A DNA stretch of 53,604 nt from Dietzia massiliensis. Its GTDB lineage: Bacteria > Actinomycetota > Actinomycetes > Mycobacteriales > Mycobacteriaceae. This document shows, piece by piece, positions 44,549 through 53,339 of the stretch. Numbering within the stretch: the stretch's first letter is position 1; each line of letters starts with the position of its first letter. Under the pieces are notes generated by a model, which was not told where the DNA came from, made no database searches, and saw only the letters and a program-made list of their open reading frames with translations. A program made the position numbers and the translations under genes. Where the stretch lies: NCBI RefSeq assembly GCF_018390595.1, contig NZ_JAHBAV010000012.1, positions 20,761 to 74,364 on the forward strand, written 5' to 3'.

Positions 44549-44716
44549 ATGGCGGCTATGAAGCCCAGGACCGGTGACGGACCGATGGAGGCGGCCAAGG
44601 AGGGCCGCGGGATCGTCATGCGCGTCCCTCTCGAGGGCGGCGGTCGACTGGTCGTCGAACTGACCCCCGATGAGGCCAAGTCGCTCGGCGAGGAGCTGAC
44701 GCAGGCCACCTCTTGA
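44549..44716 (+). CDS. DUF3117 small protein (Rv1211 type)
   Basis: 55 residues: MAAMKPRTGDGPMEAAKEGR, then IVMRVPLEGGGRLVVELTPDEAKSLGEEL. This sequence is strongly conserved across actinobacteria, but its function is not established. M. tuberculosis Rv1211 sits in the same position. A GAAGGGAA ribosome binding site lies upstream of the ATG. It has its own promoter and leader, so it can be expressed independently of the folP2 group. Confidence 0.92.
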   Translation: MAAMKPRTGDGPMEAAKEGRGIVMRVPLEGGGRLVVELTPDEAKSLGEELTQATS

Positions 44717-44793
44717 TCGATCGTCCCACCGATGCCGGCGCATCCGACCCTCGTGGCGGGTGCGCCGACTCATGTCACCGGAAGGTTCCGCCG

Positions 44794-46269
44794 ATGTCGG
44801 ATGTCCCCAGTCGCCCCCTGCCCGCGGTCCGTGTCGCGTCCGGGGAGGTCCCCGCGTCCGCGCGAACCGTCGTCGTGCGTCGTCCGGAGGCCGGTCGGGT
44901 GACGCGCGGCCTGGCCCGGGAGGTCCGTGCGACCGTCCGTGACGGGCGTGCCGCGCTGGAGGTGGAGGTCGACGCGTCGACGCCGCGAGCGGGCTGGTCG
45001 GGCGCCGTGGACCACGGCCTGGGGCATCGCCGCGCGGGTGCGGCGCTCGCGCGTCACCTCCGCGAGGCGCGTTCGGTCGAGCCGGTGGCGGTCGCGGTGC
45101 CCGGGGAGGTCCCGACCGACCGGGTGGCGGACGTGGTCCTGGGCTACCTGTTGGGCGCGCGCGGCCAGGACGTGTTCGCGGCAGACCCCGCGCCGGTGGC
45201 GCCGGAACTCGTCGTGGTGGTCGCCGCGGGACCGGGAGGGGGCGACGACGACGAGGAGCGCGTCTTCCGTGAGGTGGCGGCCGCCGTGGAGGCCGCGCGG
45301 GCGACGGCCGTGGCCCGCGATCTCGCCGGCGCCCCCTCGGACCTGAAGACGCCGGAGTGGCTGGTGGGCCGCATGGCCGGGGCGCTGCGCGCCGTGGGGA
45401 TGCGCACGGACGTCCTCTCGGGCGACGACCTCGTCTCCAGCGGGTTCGGCGGGGTGCTCGCGGTGGGCGGTGGCTCGGCGAACCCGCCGGCCGTCCTGGT
45501 GGCCCGTCGCCCCGGCCCGGGCCCGCGGGTGCTGTTGGTGGGCAAGGGCATCACGTTCGACACGGGCGGGATCTCGGTGAAGCCGGCCGACGGCATGCAC
45601 CTCATGCGGACGGACATGGCGGGATCGGCGGCCGTCGTGGCGGCGGCGGAGGCGTTCTGCGCGGACCCCTCGCCCGCGTACGCGGGGGTGGACCTCACGG
45701 TGGTGGTGCCGTCGGCGGAGAACATGCTCTCCGGCTCCGCCTATCGTCCGGGGGACGTCGTCACCCATGTGGGCGGGACGACCTCCGAGGTCACCAACAC
45801 CGACGCGGAGGGCCGAATGGTCCTGGCCGACGCCCTGGCCCACGGTATCGCCGAGTGCGACCCGGAGGTGGTGATCGACGTCGCGACGCTCACCGGCGCG
45901 ATGAAGGTGGCGTTGGGGATGCGGACGGGCGCGGTCATGGCCACCGACGACGACCTCGCCGACCGGGTCGCCGCCGCGGGGGCGCGGGCGGGGGAGCGGT
46001 GGTGGCGGCTGCCGCTGCCCGACGACCTGCGCTCGGCGGTCCGCTCCGACATCGCCGACCGTCGCCAGGCGCCGAAGGGGCCGGGCGCCATCACCGCGGC
46101 GCTCTTCCTCGAGGGCTTCGTCGACGGCCGCCCGTGGGCGCACCTGGACATCGCCGGGCCGGCCCGCTCGCCCGAGGAGATCGACGAGGTCGGGCCCGTC
46201 GCGACGGGATTCGCCACCCGTACGCTGCTCGGGGTGCTCCGCGACCTCGCGGATCGACCGCGCCCGTGA
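44794..46269 (+). CDS. pepA: leucyl aminopeptidase (M17)
   Basis: Cytosolic di-metal aminopeptidase removing N-terminal residues from peptides, involved in protein turnover and glutathione- or mycothiol-type peptide recycling. 491 residues. The catalytic C-terminal domain has GKGITFDTGGISVKP, MRTDMAGSAAV, the signature NTDAEGRMVLADAL and VDVATLTGAMKVALG. The N-terminal domain (about 1-170) is divergent and Arg/Val-rich. ATG 44794 follows a GGAAGG ribosome binding site. The next gene overlaps by GTGA. In M. tuberculosis the equivalent (pepB) lies elsewhere, so its insertion here is a local rearrangement. Confidence 0.93.
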   Translation: MSDVPSRPLPAVRVASGEVPASARTVVVRRPEAGRVTRGLAREVRATVRDGRAALEVEVDASTPRAGWSGAVDHGLGHRRAGAALARHLREARSVEPVAVAVPGEVPTDRVADVVLGYLLGARGQDVFAADPAPVAPELVVVVAAGPGGGDDDEERVFREVAAAVEAARATAVARDLAGAPSDLKTPEWLVGRMAGALRAVGMRTDVLSGDDLVSSGFGGVLAVGGGSANPPAVLVARRPGPGPRVLLVGKGITFDTGGISVKPADGMHLMRTDMAGSAAVVAAAEAFCADPSPAYAGVDLTVVVPSAENMLSGSAYRPGDVVTHVGGTTSEVTNTDAEGRMVLADALAHGIAECDPEVVIDVATLTGAMKVALGMRTGAVMATDDDLADRVAAAGARAGERWWRLPLPDDLRSAVRSDIADRRQAPKGPGAITAALFLEGFVDGRPWAHLDIAGPARSPEEIDEVGPVATGFATRTLLGVLRDLADRPRP

Positions 46270-47201
46270 CCCCCGGACCCGCACTCGGGCGGATCCTGCC
46301 CCTGCTACGCTGCCCGCTCTGCGGAGAGGCGATGCGGGCGACCGATCAGGGCGTCACCTGCGGTTCCGGGCATCCGTTCGATCGGGCCCGCCAGGGGTAC
46401 CTCAGCCTCTTCGGCCCCCGGGGTCGGCGCTTCCCCGGGGACACCGCCGATCAGGTCGCGGCCCGCGACCGGGTGCTGTCCTCGGGGCTCTTCGACGGGG
46501 TCCTCGACTCGCTGGCGGCGGTGGCCCGTGACGCCCTCGGCGCCGGTGCCGCGCAGCCGGCCCCGGACGCAGCGGGCGCCCAGGCCGAGCCCGTCTCCCG
46601 CCGCGTCGTCCTCGAGGCGGGCGCGGGAACCGGCCACTACCTCGCCGGGGTGCTCGACGCCGTCAGCCGGGACGGGGACGGGGCCGACGTGGTGGGGATC
46701 GGTACGGAGATCTCCGCGGCGGCCGCCCGACGGCTGGCCCGCGCGCACCCCGCGGCGGCCGCGTTGGTCGCGGACACATGGGACGGGTTCCCGCTCGCCG
46801 ACGACTGCGTCGACCTCGTGCAGGTGGTCTTCGCGCCCCGCAATGCGGCGGAGTTCGCGCGGGTGCTGCGCCCGGGCGGGACACTGGTCGTCGCAGTGCC
46901 CGGGGAGGGGCACCTCGAGCCGTTGCGTTCGGCCGGGGGGCTTCTCGAGCCGGCGCCGGACAAGGCCGCGAGGCTGGGCTCCGAGCTGGCGGGCGCCTTC
47001 GAGCCGGGCCCGGTCCGCGTCGTCGACCAGCACCGCGAGGTGCCCGCGGCGGTCGCCGTCGACCTCGCTCTCATGGGGCCCAGCGGGGTGCACCTCGACC
47101 GGGCGCGGCTGGAGGACGCCCTCGGCGCCGACGACCAGCCGGTCCGCCTCCACGTCGAGGTACACACCTACCGCGTGCCGCTCGGCGACCTCCGACCCTG
47201 A
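46266..47201 (+). CDS. 23S rRNA (guanine-N1)-methyltransferase, RlmA-like
   Basis: 311-residue SAM-dependent methyltransferase. The N-terminal zinc finger is recognisable as LRCPLCGEAM and VTCGSGHPFDRARQGYLSLF, the RlmA pattern C-P-x-C ... C-x-x-x-H-x-F-D-x-A-x-x-G-Y-x-x-L. Motif I appears as VLEAGAGTGHYLAGVLD and motif IV as FAPRNAAEFARVLRPGG. RlmA(I) methylates G745 and RlmA(II), as in TlrB, G748 of 23S rRNA; which one applies here is open. A Pro/Ala insert sits at about 85-110. GTG 46266 overlaps the peptidase stop. Confidence 0.88.
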   Translation: MTPGPALGRILPLLRCPLCGEAMRATDQGVTCGSGHPFDRARQGYLSLFGPRGRRFPGDTADQVAARDRVLSSGLFDGVLDSLAAVARDALGAGAAQPAPDAAGAQAEPVSRRVVLEAGAGTGHYLAGVLDAVSRDGDGADVVGIGTEISAAAARRLARAHPAAAALVADTWDGFPLADDCVDLVQVVFAPRNAAEFARVLRPGGTLVVAVPGEGHLEPLRSAGGLLEPAPDKAARLGSELAGAFEPGPVRVVDQHREVPAAVAVDLALMGPSGVHLDRARLEDALGADDQPVRLHVEVHTYRVPLGDLRP

Positions 47202-47208
47202 CGGGGCG

Positions 47209-48375
47209 CTACAGAAGCGAGGCGTACATCCGGTGCGTCTGCTCGGCGATCGCCTGCCACGAGAACCGGGACACGGCCCGCTCCTTCCCGGCCCGGCCCA
47301 TCCGCGTCGCCCGCTCGGGGTCCGCGATCAGCTCGTTGACCGCCTCCGCGAGCCCCTGCTCGAACGCCCCGGTCGCCGACTCGTCGTAGTGGACGAGGAC
47401 GCCCGTCTCGCCGTCGACGACGACCTCCGGTATCCCACCGACGTCGGAGGCCACGACGGCGGTGTCACACGCCATGGCCTCGAGATTGACGATGCCCAGC
47501 GGCTCGTACACCGACGGGCAGGCGAACACCGTCGCGGCGGACAGGATCTCGATGACCTCCTCGCGCGGCAGCATGTCCCGCAGCCAGAAGACGCCGTCAC
47601 GCGCCGCCCTGAGCTCGGCGACCAGTGACTCCATCTCGGCCGCGATCTCCGGGGTGTCCGGCGCACCCGCACACAACACCAACTGGGCGTCCGGGTGGAA
47701 GTCCCGGGCGGCCCGCACGAGATGGGGCACGCCCTTCTGGCGGGTGATGCGCCCGACGAACGCCACGATCGGCCGGTCCGGGTCGACCCCGTGCCGCCGC
47801 AGGACGGAGTTCTCCCCGGAGAACGTCTCGACGGGTGCCCACACCGCGGTGTCGATGCCGTTGAGGATCACGTGGATGCGGTCCGGCTCGACCTCGGGGT
47901 AGACACGCAGGATCTCGTCCTTCATCCGGGCGCTCACCGCGACCACGGCGTCAGCGCCTCCGAACGCGTTGCGCTCCGACCACGACGAGACCCGGTAGCC
48001 GCCGCCGAGCTGCTCGGCCTTCCACGGGCGGCTCGGTTCGAGCGAGTGCGCCGACACCACGTGGGGGACGCCGTAGAGCTGACCGGCCAGATGCCCCGCG
48101 AGCCCGGCGTACCAGGTGTGGGAGTGGACGAGGTCCGCCCCCTCGGCCGCGACGGCCATCCGCAGACCGGCGGACAGGGTCTGGATCGCGGGGTTGGCGT
48201 CCGGCCCCAGTTCCGGGTCGGGGCGGAACGCGCGAGCGGTGTCGCGGTCCGCGCCCATGCACAGCACGTCCACGTCGCACAGCGGTCGCAGGTTCGCCAC
48301 CAGTTCGGTCACGTGCACGCCGGCCCCGCCGTAGACCTCCGGCGGATACTCCCTCGTCATCATCGCTACTCGCAC
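47209..48375 (-). CDS. glgA: ADP-glucose-using glycosyltransferase GlgA/GlgM
   Basis: 388-residue GT4-type enzyme of the actinobacterial glycogen synthase group. The M. tuberculosis orthologue (Rv1212c, GlgM) makes maltose-1-phosphate from ADP-glucose and glucose-1-phosphate for alpha-glucan synthesis. MTREYPPEVYGGAGVHVTELV carries the donor-binding loop, VHSHTWYAGLAG and SAHSLEPSRPWK the acceptor side, and FVGRITRQKGVPHLV with CPSVYEPLGIVNLEAMAC the C-terminal E-x7-E nucleotide-sugar motif. GTG 48375 is supported by TACCTT 7 nt upstream. It is divergent from glgC, which supplies ADP-glucose. Confidence 0.93.
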   Translation of the reverse strand: MRVAMMTREYPPEVYGGAGVHVTELVANLRPLCDVDVLCMGADRDTARAFRPDPELGPDANPAIQTLSAGLRMAVAAEGADLVHSHTWYAGLAGHLAGQLYGVPHVVSAHSLEPSRPWKAEQLGGGYRVSSWSERNAFGGADAVVAVSARMKDEILRVYPEVEPDRIHVILNGIDTAVWAPVETFSGENSVLRRHGVDPDRPIVAFVGRITRQKGVPHLVRAARDFHPDAQLVLCAGAPDTPEIAAEMESLVAELRAARDGVFWLRDMLPREEVIEILSAATVFACPSVYEPLGIVNLEAMACDTAVVASDVGGIPEVVVDGETGVLVHYDESATGAFEQGLAEAVNELIADPERATRMGRAGKERAVSRFSWQAIAEQTHRMYASLL

Positions 48376-48382
48376 ACCGGCC

Positions 48383-48388
48383 AAGGTA
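48383..48388 (-). promoter_or_regulatory. -10 element for leaderless glgA transcript
   Basis: TACCTT on the minus strand, 7 nt before GTG 48375. Confidence 0.5.
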
Positions 48389-48507
48389 GTCGCTCGGCCC
48401 CCCGCCCGAGGCGTGCCCGGTGAACACCGTCCGTCGCCGGGGTGAGCACCGGGCGTGGGACGGGGGTCAAAGCGCCCGTTGCCCCGTGACGAGTCGCGCG
48501 GAGTCGA

Positions 48508-48513
48508 TACGGT
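48508..48513 (+). promoter_or_regulatory. -10 element for leaderless glgC transcript
   Basis: TACGGT is 6 nt upstream of GTG 48520. GTGACG at 48486-48491 may serve as a weak -35 with a 16-nt spacer. Confidence 0.5.
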
Positions 48514-48519
48514 GGGGTC

Positions 48520-49746
48520 GTGAGGAACCAGCCGCATGTCCTAGCAATCGTCCTCGCCGGCGGCGAGGGCAAGCGACTCTTCCCGCTCACGGCGGATCGC
48601 GCGAAGCCGGCCGTGCCGTTCGGCGGGTCCTACCGGCTCATCGACTTCGTGCTGAGCAATCTCGTCAACGCCGGGTTCATGCGGATCTGCGTCCTCACCC
48701 AGTACAAGTCCCACTCCCTGGACCGCCACATCGCGCAGGTGTGGCACATGCGGGGCATGGGCGGCGAGTACGTGGCCCCCGTTCCGGCCCAGCAGCGACT
48801 CGGGCCCCGCTGGTACACGGGCTCGGCCGACGCCATCCTGCAGTCGCTGAACCTGGTGCACGACGAGAAGCCCGACCACATCGTCGTCTTCGGCGCCGAT
48901 CACGTGTACCGCATGGACCCGCGCCAGATGCTCGATCACCACATCGCCACCGGTGCCGCGGTGACGGTCGCCGGCATCCGCGTCCCCCGCGAAGAGGCGT
49001 TCGCCTTCGGCTGCATCGACGCCGGCGAGGACGACATCATCCGCGGCTGGGTGGAGAAGCCCTCCGACCCGCCGGGCACCCCCGACGACCCGGACGCGAC
49101 CTTCGCATCGATGGGCAACTACATCTTCACCACGGACGCGCTCATCGAGGCCCTGAGGGCGGACGCCGAGAAGCCCGACTCCTCCCACGACATGGGCGGC
49201 GACATCATCCCCGCCCTGGTGGAGCAGGAGCGCGCCTACGTCTACGACTTCGCCCGGAACGACGTGCCCGGTGAGACCGAGCGCGACCGCGGCTACTGGC
49301 GCGATGTCGGCACCATCGACGCGTTCTACGACGCCCACATGGACCTCGTCTCGGTCCACCCGGTGTTCAACCTCTACAACGACCGGTGGCCCATCCGCAC
49401 CCAGCAGGACAACCTGCCGCCGGCGAAGTTCGTCAACGGCGGGATGTCGCAGGAGTCGATGGTCGGGGCGGGCACGATCATCTCCGCGGCGACCGTGCGC
49501 AACTCGGTCGTGTCCAACAACGTGGTCGTCGAAGACGGCGCCGTGGTCGAGGGCAGCGTCCTCATGCCGGGCGTGCGCATCGGCCGTGGCGCGGTGGTGC
49601 GCAAGGCGATCGTCGACAAGAACTGCCACATCGGTGACGGGGACCTCATCGGCGTCGACCACGAACGCGACCGGAAGCGGTTCCCCATCAGCGCCGGCGG
49701 CGTCGTCAGCGTCGCCAAGAACACCGTCACGTCCCTGCCGGGCTGA
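48520..49746 (+). CDS. glgC: glucose-1-phosphate adenylyltransferase
   Basis: Makes ADP-glucose from ATP and glucose-1-phosphate for alpha-glucan and maltose-1-phosphate synthesis. 408 residues with all hallmarks: [34 protein letters not shown], the catalytic aspartate in [10 protein letters not shown], the sugar-phosphate motif [37 protein letters not shown], and a C-terminal beta-helix (about 290-385). It is divergent from glgA across 144 nt, as in M. tuberculosis Rv1212c-Rv1213. A second, divergent paralogue lies at 21763. Confidence 0.96.
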   Translation: MRNQPHVLAIVLAGGEGKRLFPLTADRAKPAVPFGGSYRLIDFVLSNLVNAGFMRICVLTQYKSHSLDRHIAQVWHMRGMGGEYVAPVPAQQRLGPRWYTGSADAILQSLNLVHDEKPDHIVVFGADHVYRMDPRQMLDHHIATGAAVTVAGIRVPREEAFAFGCIDAGEDDIIRGWVEKPSDPPGTPDDPDATFASMGNYIFTTDALIEALRADAEKPDSSHDMGGDIIPALVEQERAYVYDFARNDVPGETERDRGYWRDVGTIDAFYDAHMDLVSVHPVFNLYNDRWPIRTQQDNLPPAKFVNGGMSQESMVGAGTIISAATVRNSVVSNNVVVEDGAVVEGSVLMPGVRIGRGAVVRKAIVDKNCHIGDGDLIGVDHERDRKRFPISAGGVVSVAKNTVTSLPG

Positions 49747-49766
49747 TCGCCGGGCTGCGCGACGGG

Positions 49767-50375
49767 TCAGAGCGTGACGACGGTGAGCCCGACGCCCACG
49801 GGCAGCAGCGTGACGTGGGCGTGCTCCGGCAGGTCCGTGTCCTCGGGCAGGGGCGCGTGCTCGCCGATGAGCACGAGTGCCCCGCCGGAGCGCAACAGCT
49901 GATGCGAGCGCGAGATCAGGCGCGTCACCGAGTGGGCGGGGACGTCCGCTACCACCAGGTCGTACGCGCCGTCGGCGAGCTTGTCCGCGACCTCCAGCGG
50001 GCGGGCCGCGATGTAGCGCGCCGCCGAGGAGGGATGGCCCGCCCCGCGGACCGCGGCCCGCGCGGCGTCCAGGTGGTGCGGATCCTCGGTGATGCACGTG
50101 ACCACGGCCCCGGAACCCTGGCCCGCCGCGGCGAGGATCGCGAGAGCGGGAACGCCGGGGGCCGGCGTGATACACACCGCGGCGCGGGTGCCGTTCAGCC
50201 GGGCGATCATCCGGATGGTCTCCGCGGTCGCGGCGTCCGGCGAAGGGGCACCCAGTTCGTCGGCCTCGGCGCGGGCCGGGGCGTAGAGCGAGTCGTCGAC
50301 GAGGGCCGCACTCCTGTGCGCCAGCCCGTCGGTCCCGGAGCGGTCGGTGGCGGGGAGATCAGTGGAATCGGACAC
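49767..50375 (-). CDS. O-methyltransferase, Rv1220c type
   Basis: 202-residue SAM-dependent methyltransferase of the class I (catechol O-methyltransferase-like) fold. The SAM pocket is weakly conserved: [20 protein letters not shown] replaces the usual V-L-E-I-G-x-x-x-G-x-S, followed by [12 protein letters not shown] and [12 protein letters not shown]. The loss of the typical E-x-G motif means that activity should not be assumed. M. tuberculosis keeps the same gene divergent from sigE. GTG 50375 has TACGCT 6 nt upstream. Confidence 0.82.
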   Translation of the reverse strand: MSDSTDLPATDRSGTDGLAHRSAALVDDSLYAPARAEADELGAPSPDAATAETIRMIARLNGTRAAVCITPAPGVPALAILAAAGQGSGAVVTCITEDPHHLDAARAAVRGAGHPSSAARYIAARPLEVADKLADGAYDLVVADVPAHSVTRLISRSHQLLRSGGALVLIGEHAPLPEDTDLPEHAHVTLLPVGVGLTVVTL

Positions 50376-50381
50376 CCGAGC

Positions 50382-50387
50382 AGCGTA
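50382..50387 (-). promoter_or_regulatory. -10 element for leaderless O-methyltransferase transcript
   Basis: TACGCT on the minus strand, 6 nt before GTG 50375. Confidence 0.5.
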
Positions 50388-50433
50388 TCGCCGCGGACGG
50401 GCGCAGCGGCGAGCAACGCGCGGTGACCGGATC

Positions 50434-50472
50434 GGTATACAACTCTCAGCGCGATCTCAGTACTCGTATACC
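50434..50472. promoter_or_regulatory. composite regulatory site upstream of sigE
   Basis: The direct repeat TCTCAG (50444-50449 and 50455-50460) has an 11-bp period, which suits tandem binding of an OmpR-family response regulator such as MprA, known to control sigE in M. tuberculosis. It is framed by an inverted repeat GGTATAC (50434-50440) and GTATACC (50466-50472). The block lies about 105-140 nt before the sigE start. Confidence 0.5.
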
Positions 50473-50575
50473 GGGAGGACAGCCCGATAGGGGACAGTGG
50501 TCAGACGTCGCGCCACGAGGGCGCGAACCACCACCGCGCGGGGACATGCCCCGCGCCGGAAGGCGGCGGCAGCGC

Positions 50576-51196
50576 ATGTACTCACGAACCGTGCACGGGA
50601 CGACGATCGCCCCGGTGGCCCCCGACGAGTCGGCAGGCACCGCACGATTCGACTCGACCGGCGACGCGGCGGACATGCCGACGTGGTCCGAACTGGTGGC
50701 CCAGCACGGGGACCGCGTCTACCGCCTCGCGTTCCGCCTCTGCGGCAACGCCCATGACGCGGAGGACATCACACAGGAGGCGTTCATCCGCGTCTTCCGG
50801 TCCCTCGACCGCTACAAGCCGGGGACCTTCGAGGGGTGGATGCACCGGATCGTCACCAACCTCTTCCTCGACATGGCCCGGCGGCGCTCGCGCATCCGCT
50901 TCGAGACCCTCCCCGAGGATGCCGAACGCGTCCCCGGGCGCGAGCGGAGTCCGGAGCAGGTCCTGTCGGACGAGACATTCGACCCGGTCCTGCAGGCGGC
51001 GCTCGACAACCTGACCCCGGAGTTCCGTGCGGCCGTCGTCCTCAGCGACATCGAGGACCTCAGCTACGAGGAGGTCGGGCGGATCCTCGGGGTGAAGATG
51101 GGTACCGTCCGCAGCCGTATCCACCGCGGCCGCGCCGCCCTTCGTGCTGAGCTCGAGGCGGCCGGTGTCACCGGAGCGCACCAGCGTTCCAGCTGA
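50576..51196 (+). CDS. sigE: ECF RNA polymerase sigma factor SigE
   Basis: 206-residue extracytoplasmic-function sigma factor that turns on envelope-stress genes when released from RseA. Region 2 spans about 35-105 ([49 protein letters not shown]) and region 4 about 140-195 ([45 protein letters not shown]). The order sigE-rseA-htrA-tatB equals Rv1221-Rv1224. The start is uncertain: ATG 50576 is taken, but ATG 50546 and a GTG at 50423 are in frame, and several alternative starts are known for M. tuberculosis sigE. Confidence 0.93.
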   Translation: MYSRTVHGTTIAPVAPDESAGTARFDSTGDAADMPTWSELVAQHGDRVYRLAFRLCGNAHDAEDITQEAFIRVFRSLDRYKPGTFEGWMHRIVTNLFLDMARRRSRIRFETLPEDAERVPGRERSPEQVLSDETFDPVLQAALDNLTPEFRAAVVLSDIEDLSYEEVGRILGVKMGTVRSRIHRGRAALRAELEAAGVTGAHQRSS

Positions 51197-51300
51197 GCCG
51201 CCGCGTCGGACGGCGGGAACAGCGGAGCCGTGCCGGACGTTGACCCATCGAGACCGGGGCGGGATACCGCCCCGCAGGCCGACGGTCGGGAGGGCGTGGC

Positions 51301-51744
51301 GTGGATCGACATCGTCACGGGCGCGGCTCCGCGCCCGAGTTCAGGTTGTCGCAGACGTCCGCGCGGGAAGTGGTCGGCCGGACCGGGCCGCCGCGGACGC
51401 GGGAGCACTTCCTGTCCACCGACCACCTCTCCATCGAGGCCGCGGCCGCGTACGTCGACGGCCGGTTGCCCGAGGCCGGCCAGTCCCGCGCGGACGCGCA
51501 CCTCGCCCGCTGCGCCGACTGCCGCCGTGAGGTCGAGGGGCAGCGCGAGGCGCGCCACGCGCTGCGGGGCTCGGGACCCATCCACATGCCCCGCGAGCTA
51601 CTCGAGCGACTACGCAACCTGGACGATCTGACCGTGGCCGCTCACGGGCGAGCCGACGACCGGGACGGGACGCCCGCTCCCGTGGAGACGTCCGCGACCG
51701 CGTGGGCGAGGCTACTTCGCCGGCTGCGGCGACGCGGCCGTTAG
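51301..51744 (+). CDS. rseA: anti-sigma E factor RseA (ZAS type)
   Basis: 147-residue cytoplasmic anti-sigma factor that holds SigE inactive. The zinc anti-sigma motif is complete: H67-x3-C71-x2-C74 (HLARCADC), preceded by FLSTDHLSIEAAAAYVDGRL, which closely resembles M. tuberculosis RseA. No membrane helix is present, so signalling is probably by redox change at the zinc site and regulated degradation. The C-terminus is Arg-rich (LLRRLRRRGR). GTG 51301 has GGAGGG 6 nt upstream. htrA begins 10 nt after its stop. Confidence 0.9.
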   Translation: MDRHRHGRGSAPEFRLSQTSAREVVGRTGPPRTREHFLSTDHLSIEAAAAYVDGRLPEAGQSRADAHLARCADCRREVEGQREARHALRGSGPIHMPRELLERLRNLDDLTVAAHGRADDRDGTPAPVETSATAWARLLRRLRRRGR

Positions 51745-51747
51745 GGT
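51742..51747 (+). promoter_or_regulatory. -10 element for leaderless htrA transcript
   Basis: TAGGGT begins with the TAG stop of rseA and is 7 nt upstream of GTG 51755. It argues against the GTG at 51746, which overlaps it. Confidence 0.45.
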
Positions 51748-51754
51748 GGTCCGG

Positions 51755-53275
51755 GTGGAGGACCAGAGTGGCGTGCGCGGGTCGACGGGGCGCGACGAAG
51801 AGCCGGACCGCCCCCTGCGCGAGCCGGCACCCATCCACCCACCGGCCGTCGATCCGGACGTCGTCGCCCTGTTCTCCCGCCCCGAGGGCGTCTCCGGTGG
51901 ATTCGACCCCACGACCGCCACCGGCGCCGTGGGCAGCGCCGACCCGGGCGTCGTCCGTGACGCCGATCCCGCACTGGCGCAGGCGTTCGGCCCCGGTCCT
52001 GAGAGCCCCCGGGGTATCGAACGTCATCCGGAGTGGCAGGACGAGGCCGCCGCGCCCCCGGCGCGCACACCCGACCCCTGGCGTGACCCGCAGGCCCCGG
52101 TCGGTCTCGGCGCGCCCGCCGTGGCGGCCACACCCGAGCCGCGCCCCGTCGACCTGTCCGGTGCGGACGAGGCCCCACCGGCCCGGCTCTCGCTCTCCGA
52201 GGCGCTGTTCGAGCGCCGACTGAGCAGGCGAGCGCTGGCCGGGGCGATCGCGGCCGTCGCCGTCGTCGCCCTCGCCGGCGGTGCCATCGGCGCCGTCGTC
52301 GCCGATTCCGCCCGCGTCCTCACCACCTCGACCGTCCGCATCGCCGACGCGCCGGACAACGTCCTGCGCCCCGACAATCCGGTCGGCGAGGTCGCACGGC
52401 GGGTCCAACCCGCCGTCGTCAACATCCAGGTCTCCACCCCGTCGGCCCGCGGGGAGGGCTCCGGCATCGTCATCGACCCCCAGGGATACATCGTCACCAA
52501 CAACCACGTCGTCACCATGGACGGTGCCGCCGACCGCGCCGACATCGACGTCATCTTCCCCGACGGCTCCCGCGCCGCGGCGGAGATGGTCGGCCGCGAC
52601 CCCGCCACCGACCTGGCGGTCCTCAAGGTCGAGGACGTCCAGAACCTCACCGTCGCCACCCTCGGAAACTCCGACGACGTCCAGGTGGGGGAGCAGGTCA
52701 TCGCGATCGGATCCCCACTCGGACTCGCGCGGACGGTCACCGAGGGTATCGTGTCCGCGACCCGGCGGCCGATCGCGCTGGGGGAGTCGACCTCCGACGG
52801 CGACGTGGTGATCGACGCCATCCAGACCGACGCCGCCATCAACCCCGGCAACTCCGGCGGGCCGCTCATCGACGGCACCGGAGCGGTCATCGGGATCAAC
52901 ACCTCAATCTTCACCCAGTCCGGCGGATCCATCGGCCTCGGCTTCGCGATTCCCGTCAACGACGTCCGCGACATCGCCACCTCCCTCATGACCGAGGGGT
53001 CGGTCCGGCACGCGACGATCGGGGTCAACGCCCGTAAGGCGGACAACGGCGCGGTCGAGGGCGCGGAGATCGTCAACGTGCGCGAGGGATCGCCCGCCCA
53101 GTCCGGCGGACTACGCGAGGGCGACGTCGTCACCCGCGTCGGGGAGCGACGGGTGCGCTCGTCCGACGAACTCGTGGTGGCGGTCCGCCGCGCCGGTGCG
53201 GACGTCGACGTCCCGGTCGAGGTCATCCGCGGCGGATCACGCGTCGAGCTGACCGTCCGTCCCACGCTCGGCTGA
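51755..53275 (+). CDS. htrA: HtrA/DegP-type serine protease
   Basis: 506-residue membrane-anchored protease/chaperone acting outside the cytoplasmic membrane on misfolded or regulatory proteins. The N-terminal ~155 residues are Pro/Ala/Asp-rich and cytoplasmic, one membrane helix follows (about 159-183, AGAIAAVAVVALAGGAIGAV), then the trypsin-like domain with catalytic triad H251 (NNHVV), D286 (TDLAVLKV) and S367 (NPGNSGGPL), and a C-terminal PDZ domain (about 415-500, GLREGDVVTRVGERRV). It completes the SigE regulatory locus. Start GTG 51755 is preferred to GTG 51746 because of the leaderless -10. Confidence 0.94.
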   Translation: MEDQSGVRGSTGRDEEPDRPLREPAPIHPPAVDPDVVALFSRPEGVSGGFDPTTATGAVGSADPGVVRDADPALAQAFGPGPESPRGIERHPEWQDEAAAPPARTPDPWRDPQAPVGLGAPAVAATPEPRPVDLSGADEAPPARLSLSEALFERRLSRRALAGAIAAVAVVALAGGAIGAVVADSARVLTTSTVRIADAPDNVLRPDNPVGEVARRVQPAVVNIQVSTPSARGEGSGIVIDPQGYIVTNNHVVTMDGAADRADIDVIFPDGSRAAAEMVGRDPATDLAVLKVEDVQNLTVATLGNSDDVQVGEQVIAIGSPLGLARTVTEGIVSATRRPIALGESTSDGDVVIDAIQTDAAINPGNSGGPLIDGTGAVIGINTSIFTQSGGSIGLGFAIPVNDVRDIATSLMTEGSVRHATIGVNARKADNGAVEGAEIVNVREGSPAQSGGLREGDVVTRVGERRVRSSDELVVAVRRAGADVDVPVEVIRGGSRVELTVRPTLG

Positions 53276-53326
53276 GCCCGGGGGGCACCTGCGCAGGTCA
53301 CGCTCCCGCTCGCGCGCGCCACGACG

Positions 53327-53332
53327 TATCCT
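53327..53332 (+). promoter_or_regulatory. -10 element for leaderless tatB transcript
   Basis: TATCCT is 7 nt upstream of ATG 53340 with no ribosome binding site in between. Confidence 0.5.
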
Positions 53333-53339
53333 GACTGCG

